NCBI GenBank assembly: GCA_937911865.1
Contig: CALDSK010000045.1
Location: forward strand, 1 to 37,718
Origin: an uncultured Synechococcus sp.
GTDB taxonomy: Bacteria > Cyanobacteriota > Cyanobacteriia > Phormidesmidales > Phormidesmidaceae
DNA length: 37,718 nt
Reading direction: 5' to 3'
Shown here: in pieces, positions 23,669 to 32,604 of the stretch
Numbering within the stretch: the stretch's first letter is position 1
Layout of the letters: the number at the start of each line of letters is the position of its first letter
Notes under the pieces: model-generated
What the model saw: only the letters and a program-made list of their open reading frames with translations
Databases searched by the model: none
Told to the model about the DNA's origin: nothing
Made by a program: the position numbers and the translations under genes

Positions 23669-26047
23669 TCAAAACTCACTTCTTACCTGAACGCCAAAGG
23701 TTGCCGGAGAGCCATATTGCCCTACGCGCCCTGTCCCGATATCAGCGCCCTGCGTTAGATATGTCGTATCGAAAATGTTATTGCCAAATAGATAAACGCT
23801 AATGGGATCAAACTCATAGCCCACGCGAGCATTGACGACGGCGTAAGCTTTCTGCTGAAAATCATTGGATTCCTCAAAAAATGTTAGTCCTGTTCCCTGC
23901 AACTCTACTCGACCCAAAAATCCTGCTGGACTTCGATATTGCATTGCCAGGTTGTAGGTAAATTCAGGCGCTAACGGGAGACGATTGCCTGTAAAGTCTT
24001 CACCCGTAAATTGATTGGTAAATTCTGAGAACTCAGCATCTAAATAGCCGAATCCAGCGATAATATCTAGCCCGTCTAGCGGTGTTACTCTGGTTTCAAC
24101 TTCAACGCCGCTGATGCGAGCATCGGCATTAGCAATCTCGTTAGTTACTAATAGCGGCCCAGGGACTTGCACCTGGTAATTATCGACAATGCTGTGAAAA
24201 ACAGACAAATTTAAGCCGAGTCGATCGTCTAGCCAAGTAGACTTTGCGCCCAGCTCAAAATTCCAGGTGCTTTCTGACTCAAATGTCAGCGTTTCGGGGT
24301 TACTGGCCCGGTAATTGACGCCGCCAGGGCGATAGCCTCTGGCAATACTGCCATACAGCATAAAGTCAGGACTAAAGCGATACTCTGCCGCAACCCTTGG
24401 CAGTAAAACGCTACCGCTCTGATTTTCATTTGAAAATTCAGCTACCGTTTGAGCCGGAAGACCTGGAATAGAAAACAGCTCTGTAAAATCGTTCAGAGCG
24501 CTATCAAACGTTTCGTACCGGAGTCCTGCTGTAAGGGTCAAAGGTTCTACAGGTGTGTAGCTTGCCTGGCCGAACAGCGCCCAAAAGCGCTCGCTGGTGT
24601 TACTACTGCGAAAATTGGTGGTGCCAGCAGGAAACCCGAAGGTATCGGCGGCATCTGCGCCAAAGGTAATGCCATCGCCACGGGTGATAAACTCTCTCTC
24701 TTCTAAGTAAGCGCCCGCTGTCCACTGAAATTTTTCTGCGGTTTCAGGCGACTGCACCCGTACTTCTTGGGTAAAAACAGTAGAGCTAAAATCGGAGCTG
24801 AACAAGCCTAACTCAGCAGGCCCACCGTCTAAATCTGCGCCCTGAATAGATTGAGAAAATCGTCTTGCACTGACAGACGTAATGCGATAGTCAGGCTGCG
24901 CATAGGCAACGCGGACCGACTGTGCGTTGCTGATTAACTCGGCAAATCCGCCCTCGCTGAGGTCTACGGTAAATGGATCATCATCAATAGATACGAGCGG
25001 AATACCGTCTTCGTCATAGCTGGAGAAATTGCTACTGACGTCTACTTCCAGGTTATCGGTGGGCTGCCAGCGCAGCTGTAAGCGGCCCTGACCACCAGAA
25101 GAGTCTGCCAAGTCGTCGTTTAGAAGTGTGTTGTCGAAGTAGCCGTCTCTTGCAGCATAGCTACCAGACAGTCGGTAAAATAGCTCGTCTTCAATCAGCG
25201 GGCCGCTAGCGTTTGCCTGTACTTCAGCATCGTTAAAATTTCCATAGCGCGCGGCTATGCCAAATTCAGGCTCGTTAGTGGGCTTTTGCGTCACCACGTT
25301 GACTACGCCCGAGAGTGCACTCCGCCCGTAGAGAGTACTTTGCGGTCCGCGCAGCACTTCAACCCGTTCTAAATCGTTTAAGTCAAGGCCGATAAAACCG
25401 CCGTAGTCGTAGGGAACATCGTCTACATAAAAGCTCACCGCATCGCGGGCTAGAAAGTTGTTGTTGCCCAGTCCACGAATGCTGTAGCTATAGAAAGCGC
25501 GACTACCTGCGCCGTCAAATACCGAAAAGTTAGGGGTATTTCTGGCGACATCTTCAAAATCGCCAATGTCAGCGTCTTCAATTTCCTGCTGCTCTAGCAC
25601 GGTTAAACTAATAGGGACAGTGTTTGCGGCTTCTGGTGTTTTTTCAGCTGTCACAATGAGGCGTATGCTGTTGCCAGTATATGCCCCATTGTTCTCGTTG
25701 TTTTCGTTCTCTTCATCGGGCTCGCACTCGTCAGAGTCGTCAGTGCCTTCAGGGGCAGTAGCGTCTTCACTATCATCGACCTCGCTTGGAGCGCAGTCTG
25801 GTTCAGCGTCTTCAGCGTTGGGCTCGGTTTCTATGGGGATGTCTTGGGCCGTTTGCACCTGCGCTTCTGAGTGATACAGATCAGAGCCATGCAGACCAGA
25901 GTTACGCAGAACTTCTATCAGAGAAGTCTGCTTTTCTATTGCTTCAACGGTGGGAACTGTTTTAGCCGGTGTTACAGACAACAAGGTCATTAAAATGACT
26001 GTGCCCAGGGTCTCAGATAACTGCCGAATTCTCATGCTTTTCCACAC
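23669..26047 (-). CDS. TonB-dependent siderophore receptor with an acidic linker
   Basis: 792 residues; the start could also be Met5. A signal peptide (about 5-36, LGTVILMTLLSVTPAKTVPT) precedes a very acidic, low-complexity linker (about 73-120) with two cysteines (Cys85, Cys108). The TonB box is IRLIVT (128-133). The plug follows (ISLTVLEQQEIEDADIGDFE; VARNTPNFS; SIRGLGNNNF; NDLERVEVLRGPQSTLYGRS; VVNVVTQKP). A 22-strand-type beta barrel runs to the end, closing on a terminal Phe (FGVQVRSEF). It would import a ferric chelate across the outer membrane. Unlike the two other receptors in this window it has no AMIN domain; the acidic linker takes that place. The gene is flanked by two AraC regulators on the same strand. 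No Fur-type element is evident in the 158 bp upstream. Confidence 0.9.
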   Translation of the reverse strand: MWKSMRIRQLSETLGTVILMTLLSVTPAKTVPTVEAIEKQTSLIEVLRNSGLHGSDLYHSEAQVQTAQDIPIETEPNAEDAEPDCAPSEVDDSEDATAPEGTDDSDECEPDEENENNENNGAYTGNSIRLIVTAEKTPEAANTVPISLTVLEQQEIEDADIGDFEDVARNTPNFSVFDGAGSRAFYSYSIRGLGNNNFLARDAVSFYVDDVPYDYGGFIGLDLNDLERVEVLRGPQSTLYGRSALSGVVNVVTQKPTNEPEFGIAARYGNFNDAEVQANASGPLIEDELFYRLSGSYAARDGYFDNTLLNDDLADSSGGQGRLQLRWQPTDNLEVDVSSNFSSYDEDGIPLVSIDDDPFTVDLSEGGFAELISNAQSVRVAYAQPDYRITSVSARRFSQSIQGADLDGGPAELGLFSSDFSSTVFTQEVRVQSPETAEKFQWTAGAYLEEREFITRGDGITFGADAADTFGFPAGTTNFRSSNTSERFWALFGQASYTPVEPLTLTAGLRYETFDSALNDFTELFSIPGLPAQTVAEFSNENQSGSVLLPRVAAEYRFSPDFMLYGSIARGYRPGGVNYRASNPETLTFESESTWNFELGAKSTWLDDRLGLNLSVFHSIVDNYQVQVPGPLLVTNEIANADARISGVEVETRVTPLDGLDIIAGFGYLDAEFSEFTNQFTGEDFTGNRLPLAPEFTYNLAMQYRSPAGFLGRVELQGTGLTFFEESNDFQQKAYAVVNARVGYEFDPISVYLFGNNIFDTTYLTQGADIGTGRVGQYGSPATFGVQVRSEF

Positions 26048-26205
26048 ATCACACGCCAGCTAAAGCAGTTCAACTCAATCAGGAGCTGTTCTCAATTAGC
26101 TTGAGCGCATCATAAAAAAACTCACGATTCGGCGTGGTTCCCTGACGGATCTTTTTGACCCGAGGACGGATTTTATAGGGCTGTTTCTGTGAGGTATTTG
26201 GAGCT

Positions 26206-27219
26206 TTATTGCGATCGCCTCTGTCGGTTATGTGTGAGGTAGGCTTTGGGATTGACCCCAAACTTGTGTTTAAAAGCTGCCGCAAAATGACTGCGGTTAG
26301 AAAAGCCGACCTCGTAAGCAATTTCAGAGACGCTGAGGTTACTGTTTTGTAACATTTGCCTGGCCTGTTCCATTCGATGATCGCGCAGGCAGCCAAAAAC
26401 GGTGTTGCTAAATACATGACGAAACCCTTGCTTGAGTTTGTAGTCATTGAGCCCTACTGCCTTAGCTAGTGCCATTAAAGAGGGTGGATTTTCCAGGTCG
26501 CTGAGCAAAATCTCTCTGGCGTGGTAGATCCGGTCAATATCTCTGGGTTTGAGGGCTTTTGGTAGACGGCTCTGCTGGGTTTCTGTCAGCTGGTCAAGCT
26601 TGAGGGCGATCAGCTCAATGGCTTTGCTCTCTAGATAGATTTGTCGGGTTGGGCCCTGGCAGGGACACTGCCAGGGCTGGTGCAGCGCCATTTGCATAGG
26701 CGGTGTTGTTGCATCTAGACGAGCGTAGGATTTCTCGGATTCTCCCTGGAGGATCTGTTGTAGCGCCAGCGGCAGTTGAACCAGGTTGTGCTCAACAAAT
26801 TGATGTAATAGCCAGGGCTCGACAACAATTTGTACCATTTGTACCGCTTGATTGGCGAAGTAGCGAACAGTTCCTTGCCCAGTTCCACCGTATCCTAAAA
26901 GACTTTTTCCGGCCTTTGGTGAGAATGCATGCTTTACCTGGATGTGAGAAAGCGTTGAGCGAAAGTCTCCTGCTAGAACAAACAAAAAGGTAAACGGATC
27001 AGAGATTTCGTAGGTTGCTTGTAGCTGCAAGTTATTTTGAGCAGTCAGAGACTCGAACCATACCTGCAATCCGGGTCGCAGCTGAACCATGCGGTTACAC
27101 CCTTGTGCTAGCCTGGCTGGCCAGATCAGCTCAATATCTGCCTGTAATGGATTTCCTGCGCTTTGTTTAGACGGTACGAGCAGCTCAGCAATATTTTGAC
27201 GGGTCAGTGTGTACGTCAT
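26206..27219 (-). CDS. AraC-family (PchR-like) transcriptional regulator
   Basis: 337 residues. An N-terminal sensor half (RMVQLRPGLQVWFESLTAQN) is followed by a family linker (QIYLESKAIELIALKLDQL) and the DNA-binding domain at about 225-330 (RIYHAREILLSDLENPPSLM; GLNDYKLKQGFRHVFSNTVF; EIAYEVGFSNRSHFAAAFKH). It is clearly paralogous to the other AraC genes here. It is probably an activator responding to a ferric siderophore, and its position 158 bp upstream of the receptor gene at 23669-26047 suggests that receptor as a target. A perfect TGATAAT half-site of a Fur box (complement at 27263-27269) lies 44 bp before the start, but the other half is poor. Confidence 0.9.
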   Translation of the reverse strand: MTYTLTRQNIAELLVPSKQSAGNPLQADIELIWPARLAQGCNRMVQLRPGLQVWFESLTAQNNLQLQATYEISDPFTFLFVLAGDFRSTLSHIQVKHAFSPKAGKSLLGYGGTGQGTVRYFANQAVQMVQIVVEPWLLHQFVEHNLVQLPLALQQILQGESEKSYARLDATTPPMQMALHQPWQCPCQGPTRQIYLESKAIELIALKLDQLTETQQSRLPKALKPRDIDRIYHAREILLSDLENPPSLMALAKAVGLNDYKLKQGFRHVFSNTVFGCLRDHRMEQARQMLQNSNLSVSEIAYEVGFSNRSHFAAAFKHKFGVNPKAYLTHNRQRRSQ

Positions 27220-27372
27220 AGCAGGGGTGCAAAACCGAAAAATTGACTACTTCTACCGTCAGATTATCATTTAACCTAATGAGAGCCAGTGTCATCTAAT
27301 CGCTTAACCGCTAATCGCTCACCAAGACAATCGATAAATGCGTCTGCCGATTGCTATAAGCCGACCGGTAAT

Positions 27373-28407
27373 TTAGTCAGCGGGTGCTATGCACTGTTCA
27401 ATATCTGTCAAAATTTGACTTGCCGCTAAAATGCTGCGGCCTGCGATCCAGGTTTCGTTGGGGACTTCGCAAACGTTTTCTTGCTGCACGGCGTTAAGCT
27501 GTGACCAGATAGGGTCGCTGACAAACGCTTCTTTCTTTAGGCTGCCTGGGAAATAGGATGAGTACACTAAAAAGATATAGTCTCCATCTAGCTTGTTGAG
27601 CGCTTCTTGAGAGAGTTTTATGGCGTAGCGTCTGGTGCCTGCTTGCGCGGGATTGCGAGAGAGTCCGATGTCTTGTAAGACAGCGCCTGGAAAGCTGCCA
27701 GCTGTGTAAGTCCACGGCTGGCCATCAAAAGGAGATAAAACGGAGATTTCTAAGGTTTCTGCCTGGCTAAACTGCTGTTTTAACTGTTCTGCTTGAGCCT
27801 GATAGTTTTGTATTAGTTGCTCTGCCTGCTCGGACTTTCCGAGGGCTTCAGCGTATAGCCGAAAGTGTTCTGGCCAATCTCCTTTTCGACCACTATCGGT
27901 AGATAATACGGTGGGTGCAATCTGGGAGAGCTGAGCGTAGATTTTCTCGGTGCCTGGTTTGGAGCCTAGAATTAAGTCGGGTTTGAGCTGGAGGATGGCT
28001 TCTAGGTTGGGCTGGTTGCCGTCTCCGACGATGGAGATGCTTTCTACATTGTTGCCTAGATAGGTGGGTAGCGTTCCATAGGCGATGCTACCCACCGGGG
28101 TGATGCCAAGTGCGATCGCTGCATCTAAAGGCGCTGTATCTAAGACCACTACACGCGCAGGTGCTATTGGAACCTGCGATGTGCCGATGGCATGTTCAAT
28201 CGTACGCGTAGGTCCTAATGGCTCAGCAGAAGGATTGGTTGTCGATAGATTGTTTGAACTGGCTTGACAGCTGCTGAGTAGCAGCCCGACTGCTGCTACT
28301 TGTGCGAATCGCTGAGCGAGCGTTTTTGAGAGCGTTCCTAAGAGTGTTCCTAGGAGCGTTCCTAAAAGTGTTCTTGAAGCCGGTTTGCGAGCGTACGATT
28401 GGAACAT
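27373..28407 (-). CDS. Iron-siderophore substrate-binding lipoprotein (FecB/FhuD-like)
   Basis: 344 residues. The lipoprotein signal peptide has the lipobox LLSSC (Cys47), so the protein is membrane-anchored in the periplasm. The mature part has the class III binding-protein fold: RTIEHAIGTSQVPIAPARVV, LDTAPLDAAIALGITPVG, LEAILQLKPDLILGSK, a long bridging helix (LGKSEQAEQLIQNYQAQAEQ) and an end in IAGRSILAASQILTDIEQC. Such proteins hand ferric siderophores to an inner-membrane ABC importer. No FecCD-type permease is present, so the partner may be encoded elsewhere or may be the double ABC protein. The signal peptide opens with LLGTLLGTLLGT, a 12-bp repeat at about 28326-28373. The gene lies 56 bp downstream of the AMIN-type receptor gene on the same strand and is probably co-transcribed. 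Confidence 0.9.
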   Translation of the reverse strand: MFQSYARKPASRTLLGTLLGTLLGTLSKTLAQRFAQVAAVGLLLSSCQASSNNLSTTNPSAEPLGPTRTIEHAIGTSQVPIAPARVVVLDTAPLDAAIALGITPVGSIAYGTLPTYLGNNVESISIVGDGNQPNLEAILQLKPDLILGSKPGTEKIYAQLSQIAPTVLSTDSGRKGDWPEHFRLYAEALGKSEQAEQLIQNYQAQAEQLKQQFSQAETLEISVLSPFDGQPWTYTAGSFPGAVLQDIGLSRNPAQAGTRRYAIKLSQEALNKLDGDYIFLVYSSYFPGSLKKEAFVSDPIWSQLNAVQQENVCEVPNETWIAGRSILAASQILTDIEQCIAPAD

Positions 28408-28463
28408 AGGGGCTTTTGAGGCATAAGGGCTTTGCTTAGCAGTGATGGCTAAAAGTCGATGGG

Positions 28464-31232
28464 CTAAAAGTCGATGGCGTATCGCAGGCTTACTGTAGCG
28501 CCAGGTGCGGCAAAGCGTCGATCTTCGGTGCCGCCAATTCGCTCTTGGGAGCTGATGGGTAGGTACTGATTGTTCAACAGGTTTTCGATGCCCAGTGTGA
28601 GGGTGCCGTCGCCTACCTGAAAGCGGCTGAGCCAGTCCAGCGTGATGTAGCCATCGATATCAAAGCCGTCTACGTCGTCATTAAAGGCGCGATCGCGTCC
28701 ACCTACGCCCAACAGCTGTAAGCGATTTGTCCAGCCTGGTGTGGTATCATTTTCTACATAGAGGCCTACTTTGTAAGGCTGCACCTGCAAAGAGCTGAGT
28801 GCCAAGAACTCACCGTCGTCGTCAGCGTCGTTTTCACCTTCATTCCAGGTGAAATTGCCGCCTAGCCGCCACTGGTCGCTGGGCTGCCAGTCGAGGGTGG
28901 CTTCTACGCCGTAGTTGCGCTGCGGGGCTCGGCTGGTTTCGGTAAAGCCGTCCTCGCCAACGCTAAGGGTCGTTCCCAGATCCGACTCGTTGTAAAAGCC
29001 TGCTAAGCTGGCTTGCACAGTGTCAAACTCAGTGCGGATACCCACTTCAAAGTTGTCTACTTTTTGAGGCTCTAGCAGCAGATCGTCGCTGACGTCGGCC
29101 TCGGCTGGTACCACAAACGCTAGGGTAAGGCCTAAATCAGGAATTGAGAAGCCTTGGGAAAAGGTCGCAAACAGGCCGACTTCTGGAATGGGTTTGTAGA
29201 GTAAGCCGGCGTTGAAAGAGACATCTTCTGCGCTGCCGCTACCGCCTTCGCGGTCTTGAGGAAAGCTAAACGCTAGCGTGGAGTCTTCAACCGAAAAATC
29301 AAACCTGTCGTAGCGTAGGCCGCCGCTGAGCTGCCACTGGTCGCTGACGTCCCAGGTAGCTTGGGCAAACAGACCTAGACTATCGAGGTCGTACTTTGGA
29401 GATTGAGAGAGAGTCTCCGATGCGTCTAGTCTTTGCTCGTTGTCGAAGGTCGAAATATCGGAGACAAGCACTAAGCGCTCATTAGATTCCTGGGCATAGT
29501 CAGCACCCCACAGTAGGCCAAAGCTGTCACTGACGCTTGTATCAAACTGTAATCTTCCGCCCCATTCTGACGAATCTAGGCCGGTTTGCCACAGCAGCGG
29601 AAAGAATTCTGGTAGCCCGCGCCCGCGCAAGTCGGCGAAATCCTGGGCTAGTTCTGTATCGCGATAGTACAGCTGAGCGTCGAGCTGGGAGCTGAGTAAG
29701 TTGCTGTGGCTGTAGGTGAGGTTGAGTACCTGGCTGAGCTGCTCGGGTGGCTCTGCGTAGTCAATATCGCCGATGTCGATTGCTCTGGCCGGTTGCAGCC
29801 CTGGAATTTGTATGATGGCTGGGTCAGAGCCAAACTGGGTGTCGAGTGTTTCTCGGTACAGGTTGTAGCTGAGTCCTAAACGCTGCTGCGGGCTGATGTT
29901 GTAGCCTAGCTTGGCGAGTACGCCCAGGCCAGTGACGTCGCTGAGGCCGTTGGGGGGAATGCGATCGCCGTTGGCGTCAAACTGAGCGCTGTTTGCATCG
30001 TAGGAGAGAATTATCTGAGCGTCTCCGTCTTCTTGTGAGCCTGCTGCGCCTAGCTGAACGTTATAGCCAAAGCTGTCGTCTTGGAGGGAGGTCAGGCTAG
30101 TTGAGGTGCCAATGTCTATGCTATATGCCGCCGGTTCGTCGGTAGCTGAGCGCGTGATGATGTTGATTATGCCGCCGGTTGCGCCGTCACCATAGACGGC
30201 GCTGGGACCACGTAAAATCTCGACGCGTTCTACAACGGCTGGGTCAATTGTATTTAGCTCTGTGTTGAAGCCGCTGTTGGGATTTTGAGGGACGCCGTCG
30301 ATTAAAATTAGCGCGGTGCGTCCTCGCAGCGACAGGCCACGGGTGCTGTTTTGCAGCGTTGGTGGGCCTAAGCCAGGTACGAGCCGTCCGAGAATATCGG
30401 CGAAGTTGTCTGTGAACTGCTGTTGTTGCTCAAGCTGCTCTCGCTCAATGACTGTGACCGAACGAGGGATGTCTAGAACATCTTCTTCTGTTCTAGTTGC
30501 TGTGACGACTAGCTGAATGGCGTCTAGATTTTCTGGCTCAGCTGTTGCTGCTGTGGGTGTTACGCTTAAGACAATGTTGTTGTTTTCTGTGGTGTTGACC
30601 TGAACGTTGGGGACGCCTTCGGTGCCAGTGACAGATAGTTGCACTCGATTATTGGGTAAAGCTGCTAGCTGAACTAAGGCGATGCCTTCAGCTGGACTAA
30701 ACTGTTCGGCTGAGGTGGGATCGCTTAAGTCTAAAATGGCGTTAGGAATACTTGCGACAAAAGCGTTACCGCTAGATTGAGAGCTGTCAAGGGCGATCGC
30801 TTGGTCTGAAACAAGAACAATTTCGAGCCCGTCTGCAGTCGGTCTGATTTGTATATCTGTAATTGTTATTTGCGCGTTGTTTTGAGCCAGGTCGTCTGAA
30901 GCTGAGTCCCTTTGTAGCAGCCTGTCTATTTGTGTGATGTCTGTCTGCGCTCTGGTTGTCTGCGCTCTGTTTAATTGAGACCTATCTAATTGAGACCTGT
31001 TTAATTGTGCAGAGCTGTCAGATGATTGTTCTAACGTTTGAAGTAGTGTTTGTTCGGGTGTTTGTTCTTTAGTTCGAAAAGATTCTGCCTGTGCTGGCGC
31101 TGACGTGCCGAAAACTAGTAGGCCTACAGTTAAAATATGCCAATTGCTCAGACGCTGTCTGAGCGGATGCCTTTGCCGATAGTTAGACCGACGTTTGAGC
31201 CGATTTTTAAGAAGTGCTGTTAGTCTACGCAT
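28464..31232 (-). CDS. AMIN-domain TonB-dependent siderophore receptor
   Basis: 922 residues from the ATG at 31232. The frame is open to an ATG at 31310, but a Fur-box-like element at 31247-31261 would lie inside that longer gene, and a signal peptide fits the shorter start. A basic N-terminus and hydrophobic segment (about 31-50, ILTVGLLVFGTSAPAQAE) are followed by a repeat-rich linker (about 75-105; SQLNRSQLDRSQLNR from a 15-bp repeat) and an AMIN domain (about 122-224; AEQFSPAEGIALVQLA). The TonB box is IQLVVTA (239-245), the plug lies at about 249-365 (LILIDGVPQNPN, VERVEILRGPSAVYGDGATG, IINIITRSA), and the barrel ends VSLRYAIDF. AMIN domains bind peptidoglycan and are usual on cyanobacterial TonB receptors. 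It is followed by the binding lipoprotein gene and preceded by an AraC regulator gene. Confidence 0.9.
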   Translation of the reverse strand: MRRLTALLKNRLKRRSNYRQRHPLRQRLSNWHILTVGLLVFGTSAPAQAESFRTKEQTPEQTLLQTLEQSSDSSAQLNRSQLDRSQLNRAQTTRAQTDITQIDRLLQRDSASDDLAQNNAQITITDIQIRPTADGLEIVLVSDQAIALDSSQSSGNAFVASIPNAILDLSDPTSAEQFSPAEGIALVQLAALPNNRVQLSVTGTEGVPNVQVNTTENNNIVLSVTPTAATAEPENLDAIQLVVTATRTEEDVLDIPRSVTVIEREQLEQQQQFTDNFADILGRLVPGLGPPTLQNSTRGLSLRGRTALILIDGVPQNPNSGFNTELNTIDPAVVERVEILRGPSAVYGDGATGGIINIITRSATDEPAAYSIDIGTSTSLTSLQDDSFGYNVQLGAAGSQEDGDAQIILSYDANSAQFDANGDRIPPNGLSDVTGLGVLAKLGYNISPQQRLGLSYNLYRETLDTQFGSDPAIIQIPGLQPARAIDIGDIDYAEPPEQLSQVLNLTYSHSNLLSSQLDAQLYYRDTELAQDFADLRGRGLPEFFPLLWQTGLDSSEWGGRLQFDTSVSDSFGLLWGADYAQESNERLVLVSDISTFDNEQRLDASETLSQSPKYDLDSLGLFAQATWDVSDQWQLSGGLRYDRFDFSVEDSTLAFSFPQDREGGSGSAEDVSFNAGLLYKPIPEVGLFATFSQGFSIPDLGLTLAFVVPAEADVSDDLLLEPQKVDNFEVGIRTEFDTVQASLAGFYNESDLGTTLSVGEDGFTETSRAPQRNYGVEATLDWQPSDQWRLGGNFTWNEGENDADDDGEFLALSSLQVQPYKVGLYVENDTTPGWTNRLQLLGVGGRDRAFNDDVDGFDIDGYITLDWLSRFQVGDGTLTLGIENLLNNQYLPISSQERIGGTEDRRFAAPGATVSLRYAIDF

Positions 31233-31246
31233 GCCCACACCGTTGC

Positions 31247-31261
31247 CAATAATTATTCTCA
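31247..31261 (-). promoter_or_regulatory. Fur-box-like element in front of the AMIN-type receptor gene
   Basis: On the minus strand the 15-mer is TGAGAATAATTATTG, which fits the 7-1-7 Fur pattern TGATAAT-n-ATTATCA at 11 of 14 positions. It ends 14 bp before the ATG at 31232 and supports that start over the one at 31310. Confidence 0.6.
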
Positions 31262-31371
31262 ACAAGATATCCCGATGAGTGTGGGCATCGCGGGCGATCG
31301 AGTCTTTCAAAAGGACTATCTGCGTCTTTCAGCCGGACTTTTGCGTATTTTTACGGAAATTAAGCGGATCC

Positions 31372-32367
31372 CTACAGAAGCTCGCGGCAGCGACTGGGTG
31401 TAACTTTGAACTGTCGCTTAAACGCTGCGGCAAAGGAGCTACGGCTGGCATAACCAACATATTGAGCGGTCTCTTGTACGCTCATACCGCCTGTTTGCAG
31501 CAGCTGTTTTGCCTGTTCCATACGGTACCGACACAGGTAGCCAAAAACAGTGGTACCTAGCACCTGCTGAAAGCCTTGTTTTAGCTTGCGCTCGTTGAGC
31601 TGTACCTGTCTGGCTAGTTCTGAGAGAGACGGCGGCTGGCTCATGTTTTGTTTGAGAATGTCTCTGGCCTGGTAGATGCGATCAGCATCGCGAGCTGGCA
31701 ACTTTTGGGGTGCAGAGAGGGGCCTGGTCAGCATTTGGTCAAGATGGAGCGCTAGCAGCTCTAGGCTCTTTGCCTCCAAATAGATTTGGCGAGTCAGGCC
31801 CTGGTAAGTACATTGAAAAAGCTGCTTTAGAATTTGCCGCTGTTGAGGCGTAATGCGGCCCGGGTAGTAGAGGATGGATTGCTTAGGATGCTCGATCGCC
31901 GTTTTGAGGTCGGTGGGTAGCTCTTGTAGGCGATCGCTAAAAGCCGTCATGAGCGTTGGGGAAACTCTTAGCGTTACCTGACAAATTCGCTCGTTAGCCT
32001 GATACTTTTCAACTTCAGCCGTTTCAGGCAAGCAGTAAAGGTAGCTTTTGCCAGCGTACTCTTCTGCGGGCAGTTTGAGCCCATCGTTTTCGACCAGGCA
32101 GCCGCCTGATAGGTAGTAGCTAAATGTTAGCGGCATGGGCTGTGGATGCTGCCGAACTCTGTGATGATGGCTCTGACGCTTTTTGAGGTCTGTCAGAATG
32201 AGCTTGAGCCCAGGTCGCAGCTGAATTTCTCGCCAGTAGCCTTGGCCGAGCACAGGTGGTAGCTCAAAAAACTGTTCAGCCCCTTCTACGTAATCAGCGA
32301 CTTCTCCGTTCTCACGACATGCTCTGAGAATTTCGTTAACTTCAGTCCCTGTGAGGATTTTGGCCAT
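31372..32367 (-). CDS. AraC-family (PchR-like) transcriptional regulator
   Basis: 331 residues. The N-terminal half (YWREIQLRPGLKLILTDLKK, LTFSYYLSGG, AGKSYLYCLPETAEVEKYQA) is the sensor part common to these paralogues. The DNA-binding half (about 225-328) reads DRIYQARDILKQNMSQPPSL, LNERKLKQGFQQVLGTTVFG and VQETAQYVGYASRSSFAAAF. It lies just upstream of the AMIN receptor gene on the same strand, 139 bp apart, as expected for a regulator controlling its neighbouring receptor. A Fur-box-like element lies at 32408-32422, about 40 bp before its start, so iron may repress the regulator as in PchR systems. Confidence 0.9.
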   Translation of the reverse strand: MAKILTGTEVNEILRACRENGEVADYVEGAEQFFELPPVLGQGYWREIQLRPGLKLILTDLKKRQSHHHRVRQHPQPMPLTFSYYLSGGCLVENDGLKLPAEEYAGKSYLYCLPETAEVEKYQANERICQVTLRVSPTLMTAFSDRLQELPTDLKTAIEHPKQSILYYPGRITPQQRQILKQLFQCTYQGLTRQIYLEAKSLELLALHLDQMLTRPLSAPQKLPARDADRIYQARDILKQNMSQPPSLSELARQVQLNERKLKQGFQQVLGTTVFGYLCRYRMEQAKQLLQTGGMSVQETAQYVGYASRSSFAAAFKRQFKVTPSRCRELL

Positions 32368-32407
32368 TCAGACGTTACAATCGCACTTTATCCAAGCGTA
32401 GCACTAT

Positions 32408-32422
32408 CAGTAATAATTCTCA
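32408..32422 (-). promoter_or_regulatory. Fur-box-like element upstream of the AraC gene at 31372-32367
   Basis: On the minus strand the sequence is TGAGAATTATTACTG. The left half matches TGATAAT at 6 of 7 positions; the right half is weaker. It is placed in the promoter region, 40 bp before the ATG. Confidence 0.5.
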
Positions 32423-32604
32423 ATATAAAGCTGAAGACCTATCACGTACCAAGGCGTCTTAAATCGTAAGCTTCAAAAAGAGATTCGGGGAAGAAGGCTT
32501 GTGCCGTAAAAGGGATCTTAAATAGGACGCGTTCAAGCAGCTAAATGGCTTTAGTTATCGTGAGGCTACATAGAACGGGAGCGATTCCTATTAATATTGT
32601 GAAA

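Noticed and set aside
26079..26447. A 122-codon minus-strand frame
   Set aside because: It overlaps the end of the AraC gene at 26206-27219 in another frame and has no family features.
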